Shown: positions 1-10,236, numbered from the stretch's first letter. The stretch: DNA of 64,000 bases from Porticoccaceae bacterium (GCA_024639885.1 JAHEGD010000006.1:83633-147632); one strand, 5' to 3'. Notes: generated by a model from the letters alone, not told the origin. Made by a program: numbers and translations.

Positions 1-2
1 GT

Positions 3-947
3 GGTGGTGAGACGAAAGTAGATGCAGACAAGAAGGGAGACAAGAAGGGAGAAAAAAAGGAAGAAAACAAACAGGAGTCGACTATCGTCGGCAGCGATGC
101 CAAGGTGCTGCTCGCCCAAATCTACTTCCAGCTCGAGCGCAAAAGCGAAGCGCTGGCACTGGTAGAAGAGGCGATTGGCGAGTACGAAGTGCGTGGCGAA
201 CTGCCCAAAGAGGGCTGGTGGAGCCTGCAGCGGGTGCTCTACTACGAGAAAAACGACTACAAAAAAGTCGCCTCTATCCTCGAAAAGTTGGTCACCCACT
301 ACCCGAGCTGGAGCTACTGGCGTCAACTTGGCGGTATGTACGGCGAGCTCGAGCGCGAGTCTGATCGACTGGTCGCCACCGAGGTGGTCTACCTCAACGG
401 TGAGCTGGAGACCGAGAGCCAGGTGATGAGCATGGGCTACATGTACCTCGGCGCCGGTGTCCCCTACCGCGCGGCCAAGATCATCGATCAGGGCATGCAA
501 GAGAAGAAGATTGAGCGCAGCCTCAAGAATCTCGAGGTGCTCGGCACCGCGTGGTATCAGGCTAAAGAGCTCAAGCGCGCGCTGAGCGCACTTGAAGCGG
601 CCTCGCGGCAGGCCAAAGATGGCAATATTCAGGCGCGCCTGGCCGGTCTCTACCTCGACCTCGGTAATGACCAAGCCTCCTACGACGCGGCGGTTAAAGC
701 GGACAAGCAGGGCAAGGTTAAAAAGCCTGATGCCAACTTCATGCTGATGGGCAGTGCGCTGGTCAATATGCACTGTTACAAAGATGCGATCGGCGCCTTC
801 AAGAAGTCGATCAAGGCGGCCGGCGACGATAAAAAAGCCAAGCGTTACCCGCAGCAGTGGATCCAGTACGCTGAAGCAGAGGGCGGCCGGCTCGAAAAGC
901 TGCGCCAGGCCGGTGCCGAAGTGCCGAGCTGCCGCAAGACCTCCTAA
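3..947 (+). CDS. TPR-repeat protein of a TonB-system type operon (5' end outside the window)
   Basis: The reading frame is open from base 3 with no obvious start, so the gene begins outside the window. What is visible is a Lys/Glu-rich linker (bases 3-80) followed by about 280 residues of helical TPR-like repeats, for example the segments around LLAQIYFQLERKSEALALVE and LGTAWYQAKELKRALSALEA. A protein of this appearance usually ends ExbB-ExbD-TonB operons in marine and soil Gammaproteobacteria; that link is family knowledge, since the upstream genes are not visible. The internal GTG at 105 is probably not the true start. A strong hairpin terminator follows the stop, so this is the last gene of its operon. 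Substrate and partners are unknown. Confidence 0.75.
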   Translation, partial: GGETKVDADKKGDKKGEKKEENKQESTIVGSDAKVLLAQIYFQLERKSEALALVEEAIGEYEVRGELPKEGWWSLQRVLYYEKNDYKKVASILEKLVTHYPSWSYWRQLGGMYGELERESDRLVATEVVYLNGELETESQVMSMGYMYLGAGVPYRAAKIIDQGMQEKKIERSLKNLEVLGTAWYQAKELKRALSALEAASRQAKDGNIQARLAGLYLDLGNDQASYDAAVKADKQGKVKKPDANFMLMGSALVNMHCYKDAIGAFKKSIKAAGDDKKAKRYPQQWIQYAEAEGGRLEKLRQAGAEVPSCRKTS

Positions 948-966
948 CGGCGGTTGGTTAGCTGTT

Positions 967-994
967 AAAAAAACCCGCTTCGGCGGGTTTTTTT
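967..994 (+). terminator. Rho-independent terminator after the TPR gene
   Basis: An AACCCGC / GCGGGTT stem closed by a short TTCG-containing loop is preceded by an A-run and followed by a run of T. It lies about 20 bases past the TPR stop codon. The flanking A-run means it could also work on the other strand. Confidence 0.9.
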
Positions 995-1090
995 GTCTCA
1001 ATTGCTCGGTTTTGACATTGTCTGAAGGGCTGGCGTTGGTAGTATTGAGGTCGTTAAAGAGGCGACAGCCACGTTTTTTGGGAGGGTTTT

Positions 1091-2914
1091 ATGGACGCGC
1101 AACACTACACCACGATTATCCGCAACGGGCTGCTGTTTGATGGCAGCGGCGCCGCCCCGGAGCCGGTCGACTTGGCGATTAGCGACGGTGTCATCGCCGC
1201 CCGCGGTGACCTGGCCGCGGCGACAGCCGACTGCGAAATCGATGCCGGCGGTCGCTGGGTGATGCCGGGCCTGCTCGATATCCACACTCACCTCGATCTA
1301 GAGGTGGAGCTCGACCCCAGCCTGCAAGAGGTGGTCCGCCACGGTACCACCACCGTGGTGGTCGGCAACTGCTCGCTGGGGGCGGCCTTCGGCCACCAGC
1401 GCAACGGCGACCAAGACCCGATCGTCGACTGTTTTGCACGGGTTGAGAACCTGCCCAAATCGGTGCTCAGCCGCTGCGGTGACGCGATGCACTGGAACAC
1501 CACTGCCGGCTACTTAGACCACTTTAAGGCGCTGCCGCTGGGGCCCAATATCGCCCCGCTGATTCCCCACTCGATGCTCCGCATCGAGGCGATGGGGCTC
1601 GAGGCGGCGGTGTCGCGGGCGCCCACCGCCGAGGAGATGGCGCGCATGGTCGAGCTGCTGCGTCAGGCGATGGAGCAGGGCTATGCGGGGTTCTCTACCG
1701 ACAGCCTGCCGTTTCACTACCTCGCCAACAATCCCAATAAAGAGAAGAAGATTCCCACCCACAACGCCAGCAGCCGCGAGCTGTCGACGCTGTTGGATGT
1801 GGTGCGCGACTACGACCGGGTCTGGCAGGCGACCCCCGATTCGCAGGACAAGCTGCACACCTTCAAGCTGTTCTCACGCACCAGCGGTTGGTTTAAGAAG
1901 CGCGCACTGCGCACCTCGGCGCTGACCGCCATTGATACCACCAGCAACCGCCAAACTTGGCGGCTGATGTTGTTCTTGGCCAAGCTGTTTAACTCGTGGC
2001 TGGTGCGTGGCAAGTTCCACTTCCAGGTGCTCTCAACCCCGTTTAAGGTCTGGGGTGACGGTGTCACCACGCCGGGCTTTGAGGAGCTGCCGGCAGCGAT
2101 GCAGTTGATCGCCAAAGAGGTCGACGACCGCAGCGGCCGCGAGCAGCTGATGGATGAGCCCGGCTTTAAGCAGGCGTTTATGCGCGACTGGAACGAGCCC
2201 AATGGCGACATCACTTTTAAGCGTGACCTGACTACTATGGTGGTCGATCGCGCTCCGGTGGCGAGTTGGCGCGGCCACCACTTTGGCGAGCTCAAGGCGC
2301 GCTGGCAGCGCTGGCAGGCCGGTGAGCTGGAATCCAGTGACGAGCAGGAGGCGGCCTTCTTTGCCGCCTGCCCAGCCGGCGCGGTCAGTGACGGCGAGTT
2401 CCTCTACTGGCTGGTGCGGGTTTTCGACCGCGATCTGCGCTGGTATTCGGTGACCGCCAACGACCGCCCCGAGGTGCTCGAAAAGCTGCTGTTTAACCAG
2501 TACACGCTGCCCGGTTTCAACGACTGCGGTGCGCACATTACCAACATGGCGTTTTACGACGGCAACCTGATCACCCTACAGATCGCCCAGCGTCACTCGC
2601 TGCAGCGGGTCGCTGAGGCGGTCAAGCGGCTGACCCGCGACCCGGCGGCATTTTTCAATCTAGAGACCGGTTCGCTGGCGATCGGCGCGCAGGCCGATGT
2701 GACCATTATCAACCCCGAACAGCTTGCCAAGCACGATGCCGAGGCCGCCCGGCAGTGGATTCACCGCGACCTGTTCAACCACGATCAGCTGGTCAACCGC
2801 CCCGACGGGGTGGTCGACAGCGTGTTGATCGCCGGCGAGCTGGCCTGGCAGCACGGGGTGGCCGGCGCAGCGCTGGGCAGTAAAACACTCGGTCGGGCAC
2901 TGCGCGCCGCTTAA
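1091..2914 (+). CDS. Amidohydrolase family protein, N-acyl-D-amino-acid deacylase-like
   Basis: A 607-residue cytoplasmic enzyme with a metal-dependent amidohydrolase fold. The N-terminus carries the small beta-sandwich (NGLLFDGSGAAPEPVDLAISDG) followed by the metal-binding HTHLD motif near residue 66 and, at the C-terminus, a second sandwich segment with the family signature GSLAIGAQADVTIINPEQL. The NCSLG segment near residue 92 is typical of the D-aminoacylase/D-glutamate deacylase subfamily, which hydrolyses N-acyl-D-amino acids; the exact substrate cannot be read from sequence. The start is supported by GGAGG at 1081-1085, and the gene sits alone between two terminators. It is longer than the usual D-aminoacylase (about 480-500 residues) and belongs with the roughly 580-600 residue bacterial branch. 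Confidence 0.85.
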   Translation: MDAQHYTTIIRNGLLFDGSGAAPEPVDLAISDGVIAARGDLAAATADCEIDAGGRWVMPGLLDIHTHLDLEVELDPSLQEVVRHGTTTVVVGNCSLGAAFGHQRNGDQDPIVDCFARVENLPKSVLSRCGDAMHWNTTAGYLDHFKALPLGPNIAPLIPHSMLRIEAMGLEAAVSRAPTAEEMARMVELLRQAMEQGYAGFSTDSLPFHYLANNPNKEKKIPTHNASSRELSTLLDVVRDYDRVWQATPDSQDKLHTFKLFSRTSGWFKKRALRTSALTAIDTTSNRQTWRLMLFLAKLFNSWLVRGKFHFQVLSTPFKVWGDGVTTPGFEELPAAMQLIAKEVDDRSGREQLMDEPGFKQAFMRDWNEPNGDITFKRDLTTMVVDRAPVASWRGHHFGELKARWQRWQAGELESSDEQEAAFFAACPAGAVSDGEFLYWLVRVFDRDLRWYSVTANDRPEVLEKLLFNQYTLPGFNDCGAHITNMAFYDGNLITLQIAQRHSLQRVAEAVKRLTRDPAAFFNLETGSLAIGAQADVTIINPEQLAKHDAEAARQWIHRDLFNHDQLVNRPDGVVDSVLIAGELAWQHGVAGAALGSKTLGRALRAA

Positions 2915-2937
2915 CGACCGGCAATTGGCTGGCACCA

Positions 2938-2976
2938 ACTAAAAACCCCCGCCGAAATTCGGTGGGGGTTTTTAGT
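2938..2976. terminator. Bidirectional terminator between convergent genes
   Basis: AAAAACCCCC-G-CC pairs with GG-T-GGGGGTTTTT around a short GAAATTC loop. A-run on one side and T-run on the other make it usable for both the amidohydrolase gene and the convergent ilvD gene. Confidence 0.85.
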
Positions 2977-2998
2977 GTTGGGGCCCAGCGGCCCGTAC

Positions 2999-4831
2999 TC
3001 AGAGCTGTGACAGGTCGCGCACCGCGCCCTTGTCGGCGCTGGTCGCCAGCTTGGCGTAGGCGCGCAGCGCCGCCGAAACTTGGCGCGGCCGCTGTTCTAC
3101 CGGCTGCCAGCCGAGCTGGTCCTGCTCGGCGCGGCGGCTGGCCAGCTCTTGGTCACTGAGCAGTACGTCGATATTGCGGTTGGGGATATCGATCTTGATA
3201 CGGTCGCCGTTGCGCACCAGCCCAATCGTACCGCCGGCGGCCGCCTCGGGTGAGGCGTGGCCGATCGACAGCCCCGAGGTGCCGCCACTGAAGCGGCCGT
3301 CGGTGAGCAGCGCACACGCCTTGCCGAGCCCCTTCGACTTAATGTAGCTGGTCGGGTAGAGCATCTCCTGCATACCCGGCCCGCCGCGCGGCCCCTCGTA
3401 GCGGACGATGACCACATCGCCGGCTTTGACTTCGTCGTTGAGGATGGCGTTGACGGCGGCGTCTTGGCTCTCAGTGACGAACGCAGGACCCTCGAATACC
3501 AGGATTGACTCATCGACACCGGAGGTCTTGACCACGCAGCCGTCGGCGGCGAGGTTACCGTACAGCACCGCTAACCCGCCCTCTAAGCTATAGGCATTGT
3601 CGAGGCTGCGGATGCAGCCATTGGCGCGGTCGGTATCCAGCGACGGCCAGCGCGTCGACTGGCTAAATGCGGTCTGCGAGGGGATCCCGGCCGGGCCGGC
3701 CTTGTAGAAGGTGCGCACCGCCTCGCTCGGCTGGTTGGCCAAGTCCCACTTGGCGAGTGCCTCGGCGAGGGTCTTGGAGTGGACAGTGGGCAGCTGGTTG
3801 TGGATCAAACCGGCGCGGTCGAGCTCGGCGACGATACCCATGATGCCGCCGGCGCGGTGGACATCTTCGATATGGTACTCCGGGGTGTTGGGTGCGACCT
3901 TGCAGAGCTGCGGCACCTTGCGCGACAGCTGGTCGATGTTGGTCATGTCGAAGTCGACACCGCCCTCTTGGGCAGCGGCGAGCAGGTGCAGGATAGTGTT
4001 GGTCGAACCGCCCATGGTGATATCGAGCGTCATGGCGTTCTCAAATGCCTCAAAGCTGGCGATCGAGCGCGGCAGCACCGAGTAGTCGTCCTCATCGTAA
4101 AAGCGCTTGGCCAGCTCGACGATGGTGGTGCCGGCCTGCTCAAATAGCGCGCGGCGGTCGGCGTGGGTGGCCAGTACCGTGCCGTTGCCGGGCAGCGACA
4201 GGCCGAGTGCCTCGGTCAGGCAGTTCATTGAGTTGGCGGTAAACATCCCCGAGCAGCTGCCACAGGTCGGGCAGGCGCTGCGCTCAATCTCATCGACCTC
4301 TTCATCGCTGGCTTTGTCGTCGACCGCTACGACCATCGCATCGACCAGATCCAAGCCGTGTTCAGAGAGTTTGGTCTTGCCCGCCTCCATCGGTCCGCCG
4401 GAGACGAACACGACCGGAATGTTGAGGCGCATCGCCGCCATAAACATCCCTGGGGTGATCTTGTCGCAGTTGGAGATGCAGACCAGTGCATCGGCGCAGT
4501 GGGCGTTGACCATGTACTCGACCGAGTCGGCGATCACATCGCGGCTCGGCAAGCTGTAGAGCATGCCGTCGTGGCCCATCGCGATGCCGTCGTCGACGGC
4601 GATCGTGTGGAACTCGCGGGCAATACCGCCGGCCTCTTTGACCTTTTCGGCGACGATTTCACCGAGGTCTTTAAGGTGGACATGGCCCGGCACAAACTGG
4701 GTGTAGGAGTTGGCGATGGCGATCATCGGCTTGTTGAAATCGTCGTCTTTGAGGCCGGTGGCACGCCACAGTGCGCGCGCGCCGGCCATATTGCGTCCTT
4801 GGGTGGTGGTGTGTGAACGGTAGCGTGGCAT
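2999..4831 (-). CDS. ilvD: Dihydroxy-acid dehydratase
   Basis: 610 residues, the normal length of the enterobacterial IlvD class. It catalyses the third common step of isoleucine and valine synthesis, dehydrating 2,3-dihydroxy acids to 2-keto acids with an iron-sulfur cluster and Mg2+. Visible family marks are the [12 protein letters not shown] segment, the [15 protein letters not shown] cluster segment and the C-terminal [14 protein letters not shown] motif. It lies 43 bases downstream of argA on the same strand, so the two may be cotranscribed, and ilvE, another branched-chain gene, is 4.5 kb away on the other strand. Confidence 0.97.
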   Translation of the reverse strand: MPRYRSHTTTQGRNMAGARALWRATGLKDDDFNKPMIAIANSYTQFVPGHVHLKDLGEIVAEKVKEAGGIAREFHTIAVDDGIAMGHDGMLYSLPSRDVIADSVEYMVNAHCADALVCISNCDKITPGMFMAAMRLNIPVVFVSGGPMEAGKTKLSEHGLDLVDAMVVAVDDKASDEEVDEIERSACPTCGSCSGMFTANSMNCLTEALGLSLPGNGTVLATHADRRALFEQAGTTIVELAKRFYDEDDYSVLPRSIASFEAFENAMTLDITMGGSTNTILHLLAAAQEGGVDFDMTNIDQLSRKVPQLCKVAPNTPEYHIEDVHRAGGIMGIVAELDRAGLIHNQLPTVHSKTLAEALAKWDLANQPSEAVRTFYKAGPAGIPSQTAFSQSTRWPSLDTDRANGCIRSLDNAYSLEGGLAVLYGNLAADGCVVKTSGVDESILVFEGPAFVTESQDAAVNAILNDEVKAGDVVIVRYEGPRGGPGMQEMLYPTSYIKSKGLGKACALLTDGRFSGGTSGLSIGHASPEAAAGGTIGLVRNGDRIKIDIPNRNIDVLLSDQELASRRAEQDQLGWQPVEQRPRQVSAALRAYAKLATSADKGAVRDLSQL

Positions 4832-4874
4832 AACAGATTCCTAATAAGTGACGAAAAGGTTGGCGGTGCCGCGT

Positions 4875-6185
4875 TCAGAGCGGCTTGCGGTAAATTTTTG
4901 AGTTGCGCTGGTAGTTGTAGAGCGACTGCCGCTCGGCCGGCAGTTCGCCCAGCGACGCCTCGACAAAGCCCTGTTCGCGGAACCAATCGGCGGTCTGGGT
5001 GGTGAGCACGAACAGCTCCGTGAGCGCCACCTGGCGGGCGTCTTTCTCAAGCGCCAGCAGCAGCCGCGAGGCGATACCGCGGCGGTGGAACTCGGGGTGG
5101 ACGGCGACCGCGGCGAGTTCGGCAGAGCGACCGTCGCCGGCCGGGTAGAGCGCCGCGCAGCCGATCAGCATCCCCTCGGGGTGGACCACCACCGAGAACT
5201 GCGAGATCTCGCGCTCGAGCGCCTCGCGCGAGCGCCGCACCAGCACTCCCTGCTCTTCGAGCGGGCCGATCAGCTCCAAGATGCCGCCGACATCCTCGAT
5301 GGTGGCGGCGCGGATAATCTCGCTGTTGTCGCGCGCCATCAAGGTACCGGCGCCGTCGCGGGTGAACAGCTCGGTCAGCAGCGCACCGTCGGCCTCGCAG
5401 TCAACCAGGTGGATGCGCGCCACGCCGTTGCGCAGCGCCTGGTAGGCGGCGGCCAGCAGCGGACCGGTCTCGCTGCCGGCGGCGGCGCTCTTGGCCACGG
5501 CCAGCTCCTCGAGCGACAGCGAGCGGCGCAGCTGGCCGCTGCCATCGCTGAGCTGCTGCTCGGGCGGTGCCAGCATAATCAGTTTCTCGGCGCTCAATGC
5601 AATGGCGACCCGCGCCGCCACATCGGCGTAGCTCATGTTGAACGATTCGCCGCTCGGCGAGTAGCCGACCGGTGAGATCAGCACCACACAGCCGTGGTCG
5701 AGCTGCTGGTTGATCGCCGCGGCGTCGACCCGGCGGACCTCGCCGGCGTGTAGAAAGTCGGTGCCATCGAGCACGCCGACGGGGCGCGCGACCACAAAGT
5801 TGCCGCCGACCACCTTGAGCCGTGCGCCGTGCATCGGCGAGTTGGGCAGCCCCATCGACAGCTCGGCCTCAATCTTAAAGCGCGCCGCACCGACCGCTTC
5901 GCGGACGCACTCCATCGCCGCGGCGTCGGTCACCCGCAGCTGGCTGGAGAACTCAGCGGCGAGACCGGCCGCCGCGCAGCGCTGATTGATCTGTGGCCGC
6001 GCGCCGTGGACCAGCACCAGGCGGATACCCAAGCTGTGCAGAATCGCTAGGTCGTGGATGGTGCGGTGAAAGTTTTCGCCCGACAGCGCCTCACCGCCCA
6101 GGCTGACCACAAAGGTCTTGTGGCGGTGGGCGTTGATGTACGGCGAGCTGCCGCGAAAAAAGGTCACATAGGCGTTGGTAGACAT
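4875..6185 (-). CDS. argA: N-acetylglutamate synthase
   Basis: Catalyses acetyl-CoA plus glutamate to N-acetylglutamate, the first step of arginine synthesis. The N-terminal two-thirds is an amino-acid-kinase-like regulatory domain (VVSLGGEAL, VLVHGARPQIN), followed by a GNAT acetyltransferase domain with the acetyl-CoA loop segment VHPEFHRRGIASRLL. I chose the ATG at 6185 (MSTNAYVTFF), which gives 436 residues as expected for ArgA; an upstream in-frame start at 6284 would add 33 residues unlike the family. A TATAAT ends 6 bases before this ATG, so the message may be leaderless. It is divergent from glnE, an arrangement tying two nitrogen-assimilation genes to one intergenic region. Confidence 0.93.
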   Translation of the reverse strand: MSTNAYVTFFRGSSPYINAHRHKTFVVSLGGEALSGENFHRTIHDLAILHSLGIRLVLVHGARPQINQRCAAAGLAAEFSSQLRVTDAAAMECVREAVGAARFKIEAELSMGLPNSPMHGARLKVVGGNFVVARPVGVLDGTDFLHAGEVRRVDAAAINQQLDHGCVVLISPVGYSPSGESFNMSYADVAARVAIALSAEKLIMLAPPEQQLSDGSGQLRRSLSLEELAVAKSAAAGSETGPLLAAAYQALRNGVARIHLVDCEADGALLTELFTRDGAGTLMARDNSEIIRAATIEDVGGILELIGPLEEQGVLVRRSREALEREISQFSVVVHPEGMLIGCAALYPAGDGRSAELAAVAVHPEFHRRGIASRLLLALEKDARQVALTELFVLTTQTADWFREQGFVEASLGELPAERQSLYNYQRNSKIYRKPL

Positions 6186-6191
6186 GCCGCG

Positions 6192-6197
6192 ATTATA
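6192..6197 (-). promoter_or_regulatory. Candidate -10 box of a leaderless argA transcript
   Basis: TATAAT on the minus strand ends 6 bases before the argA ATG, which puts the expected transcription start at or next to the A of the start codon. No good -35 is seen (TGCATC at a 17-base spacing) and no Shine-Dalgarno lies just before the ATG. This is a sequence-only prediction. Confidence 0.4.
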
Positions 6198-6323
6198 AGG
6201 TAGAACCTCGCGTCGATGCACGGTTTGTCGGCGCTTTGGCGCGTCACCAATTGCCAACGGTAGGGGTGCCGCGCATACTGTCACTACGGTTTTGTCGCCC
6301 TGTTACTCGCTTGTGAGCCCGCT

Positions 6324-9272
6324 ATGTCCCGCACTGCCCCACTCCCCAGCCAGCCGCGTCCACTGGCCGCGCTGCCCGACCAACTGGCCGCGCTGGCCGC
6401 CGAGCGCTGTGGCGATTTTATCGCCCTCGCTGATGCCGGCGGGCTGCTCCGTGAGCAGCTTGGCGACGCCGAGTTTGCCGCCCAGTTGGCGCGGGTCTGG
6501 GGCTGCAGCGATTACGCCGCCCAGCAGGCCTACCAGCACCCGGCGCTGTTTGTCGCTCAATTGCAAAGCGGCGAGCTATGGCGGTCGTGGAGCTACGCCG
6601 ACTGGGCCGCCGAGCTCGACGCGGTACTGGCCGGCTGCGCCAGCGAAGAGCAGCTCGGCGCCGCGCTGCGCCAGTTTCGGCGCCGCGCGCTGTTGCGGAT
6701 CATCTGGCGCGATCTGGCCGGACTGGCCGCGCTGCTGGAGACCACCGCCGACATGAGCGCGCTGGCCGAGGTCTGTGTGCGCGCCGCGCTGGCATTTCTC
6801 ACCCCGCTCGCCGAGGCGCAGTGGGGCCAGCCGATCGGCCGCGACAGCGGTGCCGTCCAGCAGCTGCTGGTGCTCGGTATGGGCAAGCTCGGCGGCGGTG
6901 AGCTCAATGTCTCGTCGGATATCGATCTGATTTTCTGCTACCCCGAGCGCGGCGAGACCCGCCCGCTGCCCGGCAGCCGGGCGCGCGCCATCGACAACCA
7001 GACCTTTTTTATCAAGCTCGGCCAGAAGCTGATCAAGGCGCTCGATGCGCCGACCGTCGACGGCTTTGTCTTTCGTGTCGATATGCGGCTGCGCCCGTAC
7101 GGCCAGAGCGGCGCACTGGTGCTCAACTTCGACGCGATGGAGGAGTACTACCTGACCCAGGGTCGCGAGTGGGAGCGCTACGCGATGGTTAAGGCGCGGG
7201 TGATCGCCGGTCCAGCCGAGCCGGCCGGCGAGTTAATGGCGATGTTGCGGCCCTTTGTCTACCGCAAGTACCTCGACTACGGCGCTATCGACGCGCTCCG
7301 CGAGCTGCAGCAGAGCATCCGCCGCGAGGTCGCCCGCCAGCAGCTCGACAACAACATCAAGCGCGGTGCCGGCGGTATCCGCGAGGCTGAATTTACCGCC
7401 CAGGCGCTGCAGATTATCCGCGGTGGCCGCGAGCGCCAGCTGCAGACTGCCCAGCTGTGCAGCGCGCTCGCCGAGCTCGCCGCGGCGGCCATTCTCACCC
7501 AGCCAGAGGTCGACAGCCTGTGGGCCGGCTACCAGTTTTTGCGCCACAGCGAGCACGCCATCCAAGCGATCAACGACCGCCAGACCCAGCAGCTGCCCAG
7601 CGAGCCGCTCGACCAGCTGCGCGTCGCGGTGCTCGCCGGCTGCGCCGACTGGCCCAGTTATCAGGCGGCGCTGGCCGAGCAGCGCAGCGCGGTCAGCGCG
7701 CTGTTCGACAGCCTGTTTGCCGCCACCGAGCAGCCCGAGCCAGAGCAGGGCAGCGAGCTCTGGCCGCTGCGCGGCGAGCGCGACGAGCTGCAAGCGCCGC
7801 TGCAGCAGGCACTCGCCGACAGCGGTTACCGCGCCGGCGCCGATGCGAGCGCGGCGGCCACCGCGCTGATCGAGCTGGCCGCCAGCCGCGCGGTCGGCAA
7901 TCTCGAGCGCCAGCCGCGCGAGCGGCTCGACCGGCTGCTGCCAAAGATTATTCTCGGCTGCGGCGGCACCGAGCAGCCCGCCCAAACTCTGCTGCGGCTG
8001 CTGCGGCTGGTCGAGGCGGTGTTGCGGCGCAGCGCCTATCTGGCGCTGCTCAACGAGAACCCGGCGGCACTCGACCAGCTGATGCGGCTCTGCGCCGGCA
8101 GTAGCTTTATCGCCGAGCAGTTGACCCGTCACCCGATGCTGCTCGACGAGCTGCTCGACGCGGGTACCCTCTATACGCCGAGCGACCGCGCCGCCCTGCA
8201 GGCGCAACTGCAGGCGAGCGTGCTGCGCATCGCCGACGACGACCTCGAAGAGCAGATGAACGCGCTGCGCTACTTTGTCAGCGCCCACCAGCTGCGCGTG
8301 GCGGCGTGCGATTTGACCGGCGTGCTGCCGGTTATGCAGGTCAGCGACTACCTTACCTGGTTGGCCGAGGTGGCGGTCGAGCAGGCGATTGAGTGGGGGT
8401 GGCGTCAGCTGGTGGCGCGCCACGGCGAGCCGGGCAGTGGCGACGGTGCCCGGCCGGGCTTTATCGCGGTTGGCTTCGGCAAGCTCGGCGGCATTGAGCT
8501 CGGCTACAGCTCCGACCTCGACATGGTGTTTGTCCACAACGCCGACAACCAGCTGGCCACCAGCGCTGCGGCTGGCCAGCGCCAGATCGATAACGCCACC
8601 TTCTTTACCCGGCTCGGCCAGCGGGTGATGCATATTTTGTCGACCCAGACGCCGGCCGGCAGCGCCTACGAAGTGGATATGCGGCTGCGTCCATCCGGCA
8701 ACTCCGGGCAGCTGGTAGTGCCGCTTGGCGGGTTTGCCAAATACCAGCGCGAGCAGGCCTGGACCTGGGAGCACCAAGCGCTGGTGCGCGCCCGGCCGGT
8801 CGCCGGCGACGCCGAGCTGGCTGCCCAGTTTGACGCGGTGCGCCGCGAGATTCTCTGCCGGCAGCGCGATCCCGTCGCCCTCAAAGCAGAGGTGGTGGCG
8901 ATGCGCGAGAAGATGCGCAGCCACCTCGCATCGCCGGCCAACGCCGACCAGTTTGACCTCAAGCAAGACCGCGGAGGTATCGTCGACATTGAATTTATGG
9001 TTCAATTCGCACTTTTAAAAGCAGCCCATCACCACCCTGAGTTGGCCCGTTGGAGCGACAATATTCGCCTCATCGAGTCGCTCAGCGCCAGCGCCGAGTT
9101 GGCGCCCGACAGTGCCGCTGTGCTGACTGCCGCCTACCAAGCCTACCGCACCGCCGGCCACCGCCAGCAGCTGCAGGCGCAGCCGGCCAAGTTGGCTGGC
9201 GACGCACTGGCCGAGCAGCGCCGCGCGGTGCAGGCGGTGTGGGCTGAACTGATGGCTACAGAGACTCATTAA
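6324..9272 (+). CDS. glnE: Bifunctional glutamine synthetase adenylyltransferase/deadenylase
   Basis: 982 residues, close to the usual GlnE length. The enzyme adds and removes AMP on glutamine synthetase in response to PII and glutamine, switching the enzyme off when nitrogen is ample. Two nucleotidyltransferase modules are evident: the N-terminal deadenylase site around residue 185 (GKLGGGELNVSSDIDLIF) and the C-terminal adenylylase site around residue 717 (GKLGGIELGYSSDLDMVF), each with the GxxDxD metal-binding pattern. The stop lies 21 bases before ilvE, so the two are probably one operon. The Shine-Dalgarno before the ATG is weak. Confidence 0.97.
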   Translation: MSRTAPLPSQPRPLAALPDQLAALAAERCGDFIALADAGGLLREQLGDAEFAAQLARVWGCSDYAAQQAYQHPALFVAQLQSGELWRSWSYADWAAELDAVLAGCASEEQLGAALRQFRRRALLRIIWRDLAGLAALLETTADMSALAEVCVRAALAFLTPLAEAQWGQPIGRDSGAVQQLLVLGMGKLGGGELNVSSDIDLIFCYPERGETRPLPGSRARAIDNQTFFIKLGQKLIKALDAPTVDGFVFRVDMRLRPYGQSGALVLNFDAMEEYYLTQGREWERYAMVKARVIAGPAEPAGELMAMLRPFVYRKYLDYGAIDALRELQQSIRREVARQQLDNNIKRGAGGIREAEFTAQALQIIRGGRERQLQTAQLCSALAELAAAAILTQPEVDSLWAGYQFLRHSEHAIQAINDRQTQQLPSEPLDQLRVAVLAGCADWPSYQAALAEQRSAVSALFDSLFAATEQPEPEQGSELWPLRGERDELQAPLQQALADSGYRAGADASAAATALIELAASRAVGNLERQPRERLDRLLPKIILGCGGTEQPAQTLLRLLRLVEAVLRRSAYLALLNENPAALDQLMRLCAGSSFIAEQLTRHPMLLDELLDAGTLYTPSDRAALQAQLQASVLRIADDDLEEQMNALRYFVSAHQLRVAACDLTGVLPVMQVSDYLTWLAEVAVEQAIEWGWRQLVARHGEPGSGDGARPGFIAVGFGKLGGIELGYSSDLDMVFVHNADNQLATSAAAGQRQIDNATFFTRLGQRVMHILSTQTPAGSAYEVDMRLRPSGNSGQLVVPLGGFAKYQREQAWTWEHQALVRARPVAGDAELAAQFDAVRREILCRQRDPVALKAEVVAMREKMRSHLASPANADQFDLKQDRGGIVDIEFMVQFALLKAAHHHPELARWSDNIRLIESLSASAELAPDSAAVLTAAYQAYRTAGHRQQLQAQPAKLAGDALAEQRRAVQAVWAELMATETH

Positions 9273-9293
9273 TTACCGGTAGGGATAAGCACC

Positions 9294-10229
9294 ATGACAA
9301 TGTCGTTTGCAGACCGCGACGGAAAAATCTGGATGGATGGCGAGATGATCGACTGGCGCGATGCCAAGACCCATCTGCTCACCCACACCTTGCACTACGG
9401 GCTAGGTGTCTTTGAGGGGGTGCGCGCCTATTACGCCGACGACATTGGCACCAGTATCTTTCGCCTTCAGGAGCACACCCAGCGGCTGTTTAACTCGGCG
9501 AAGATCCTGCACATGGAGATCCCCTACAGCCAGCAGCAGATCAACGACGCGCAGCGCCAAGTGGTCGCCGCCAACAACCTCAAAGAGGCCTACCTGCGCC
9601 CGATCGTGTTCCTCGGTTCCGAGGGGATGGGGCTGCGCGCCGAGGGGCTGACCGTCCATGTCGGCATTGCCGCTTGGGAGTGGCCGAGCTACATGAGCCC
9701 AGAAGCGCTCGAAGCCGGTATCAAAGTGCGCACCTCATCGTATACCCGCCACCACGTCAATATCACTATGGTCAAGGCCAAGGCGTGCGGCAACTACATC
9801 AACTCGCTGTTGGCGCTGCGCGAGGCGCTCGCCTCCGGCTGTGAAGAGGCGATCCTGCTCGACCCGGAAGGCTACGTCTGCGAGGGCAGCGGCGAGAACT
9901 TCTTTATGGTTCGCGACGGCGTCATCTACACCCCCGAGCTGACCTCGTGCCTCGACGGCATCACCCGCAACACGGTGATCAGGCTGGCCAACGAACTCGG
10001 CTACGAGGTGCGCGAGAAGCGCATCAGCCGCGACGAGGTATACATCGCCGACGAGGCGTTCTTCACCGGCACCGCCGCCGAGGTGTTGCCGATCTGCCGC
10101 TACGACGACCGCGACATTGGCTGCGGCAAGCGCGGCCCGATCGCCACCCAACTGCAGGCCGCCTACTTCGATGTCGTGCGCGGCCGCAACGCCGACCACC
10201 GCGACTGGTTGGCGCCGATCGCAGACTAA
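9294..10229 (+). CDS. ilvE: Branched-chain amino acid aminotransferase
   Basis: 311 residues, PLP fold type IV. It transfers the amino group between glutamate and the keto acids of leucine, isoleucine and valine. The N-terminal segment HTLHYGLGVFEGVRAY, the central GNYINSLLALREA and the LDGITRNTVIRLA segment are typical of IlvE. A second ATG six bases downstream (9300) is an equally good start with respect to the upstream GTAGGGA. The gene follows glnE closely and is followed after 7 bases by the ELM1-like gene, so glnE-ilvE-ELM1-waaA may be cotranscribed. Confidence 0.96.
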   Translation: MTMSFADRDGKIWMDGEMIDWRDAKTHLLTHTLHYGLGVFEGVRAYYADDIGTSIFRLQEHTQRLFNSAKILHMEIPYSQQQINDAQRQVVAANNLKEAYLRPIVFLGSEGMGLRAEGLTVHVGIAAWEWPSYMSPEALEAGIKVRTSSYTRHHVNITMVKAKACGNYINSLLALREALASGCEEAILLDPEGYVCEGSGENFFMVRDGVIYTPELTSCLDGITRNTVIRLANELGYEVREKRISRDEVYIADEAFFTGTAAEVLPICRYDDRDIGCGKRGPIATQLQAAYFDVVRGRNADHRDWLAPIAD

Positions 10230-10236
10230 CCGCAAG

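Noticed and set aside
7233-9005. 590-codon open frame antisense to glnE
   Set aside because: It is a mirror of a well-conserved gene in GC-rich DNA; the protein is low-complexity and has no family features.
10117-10236. Upstream extension of the ELM1-like protein
   Set aside because: It overlaps ilvE and is Ala/Thr/Arg-rich without family similarity; the GTG at 10237 fits the family start.
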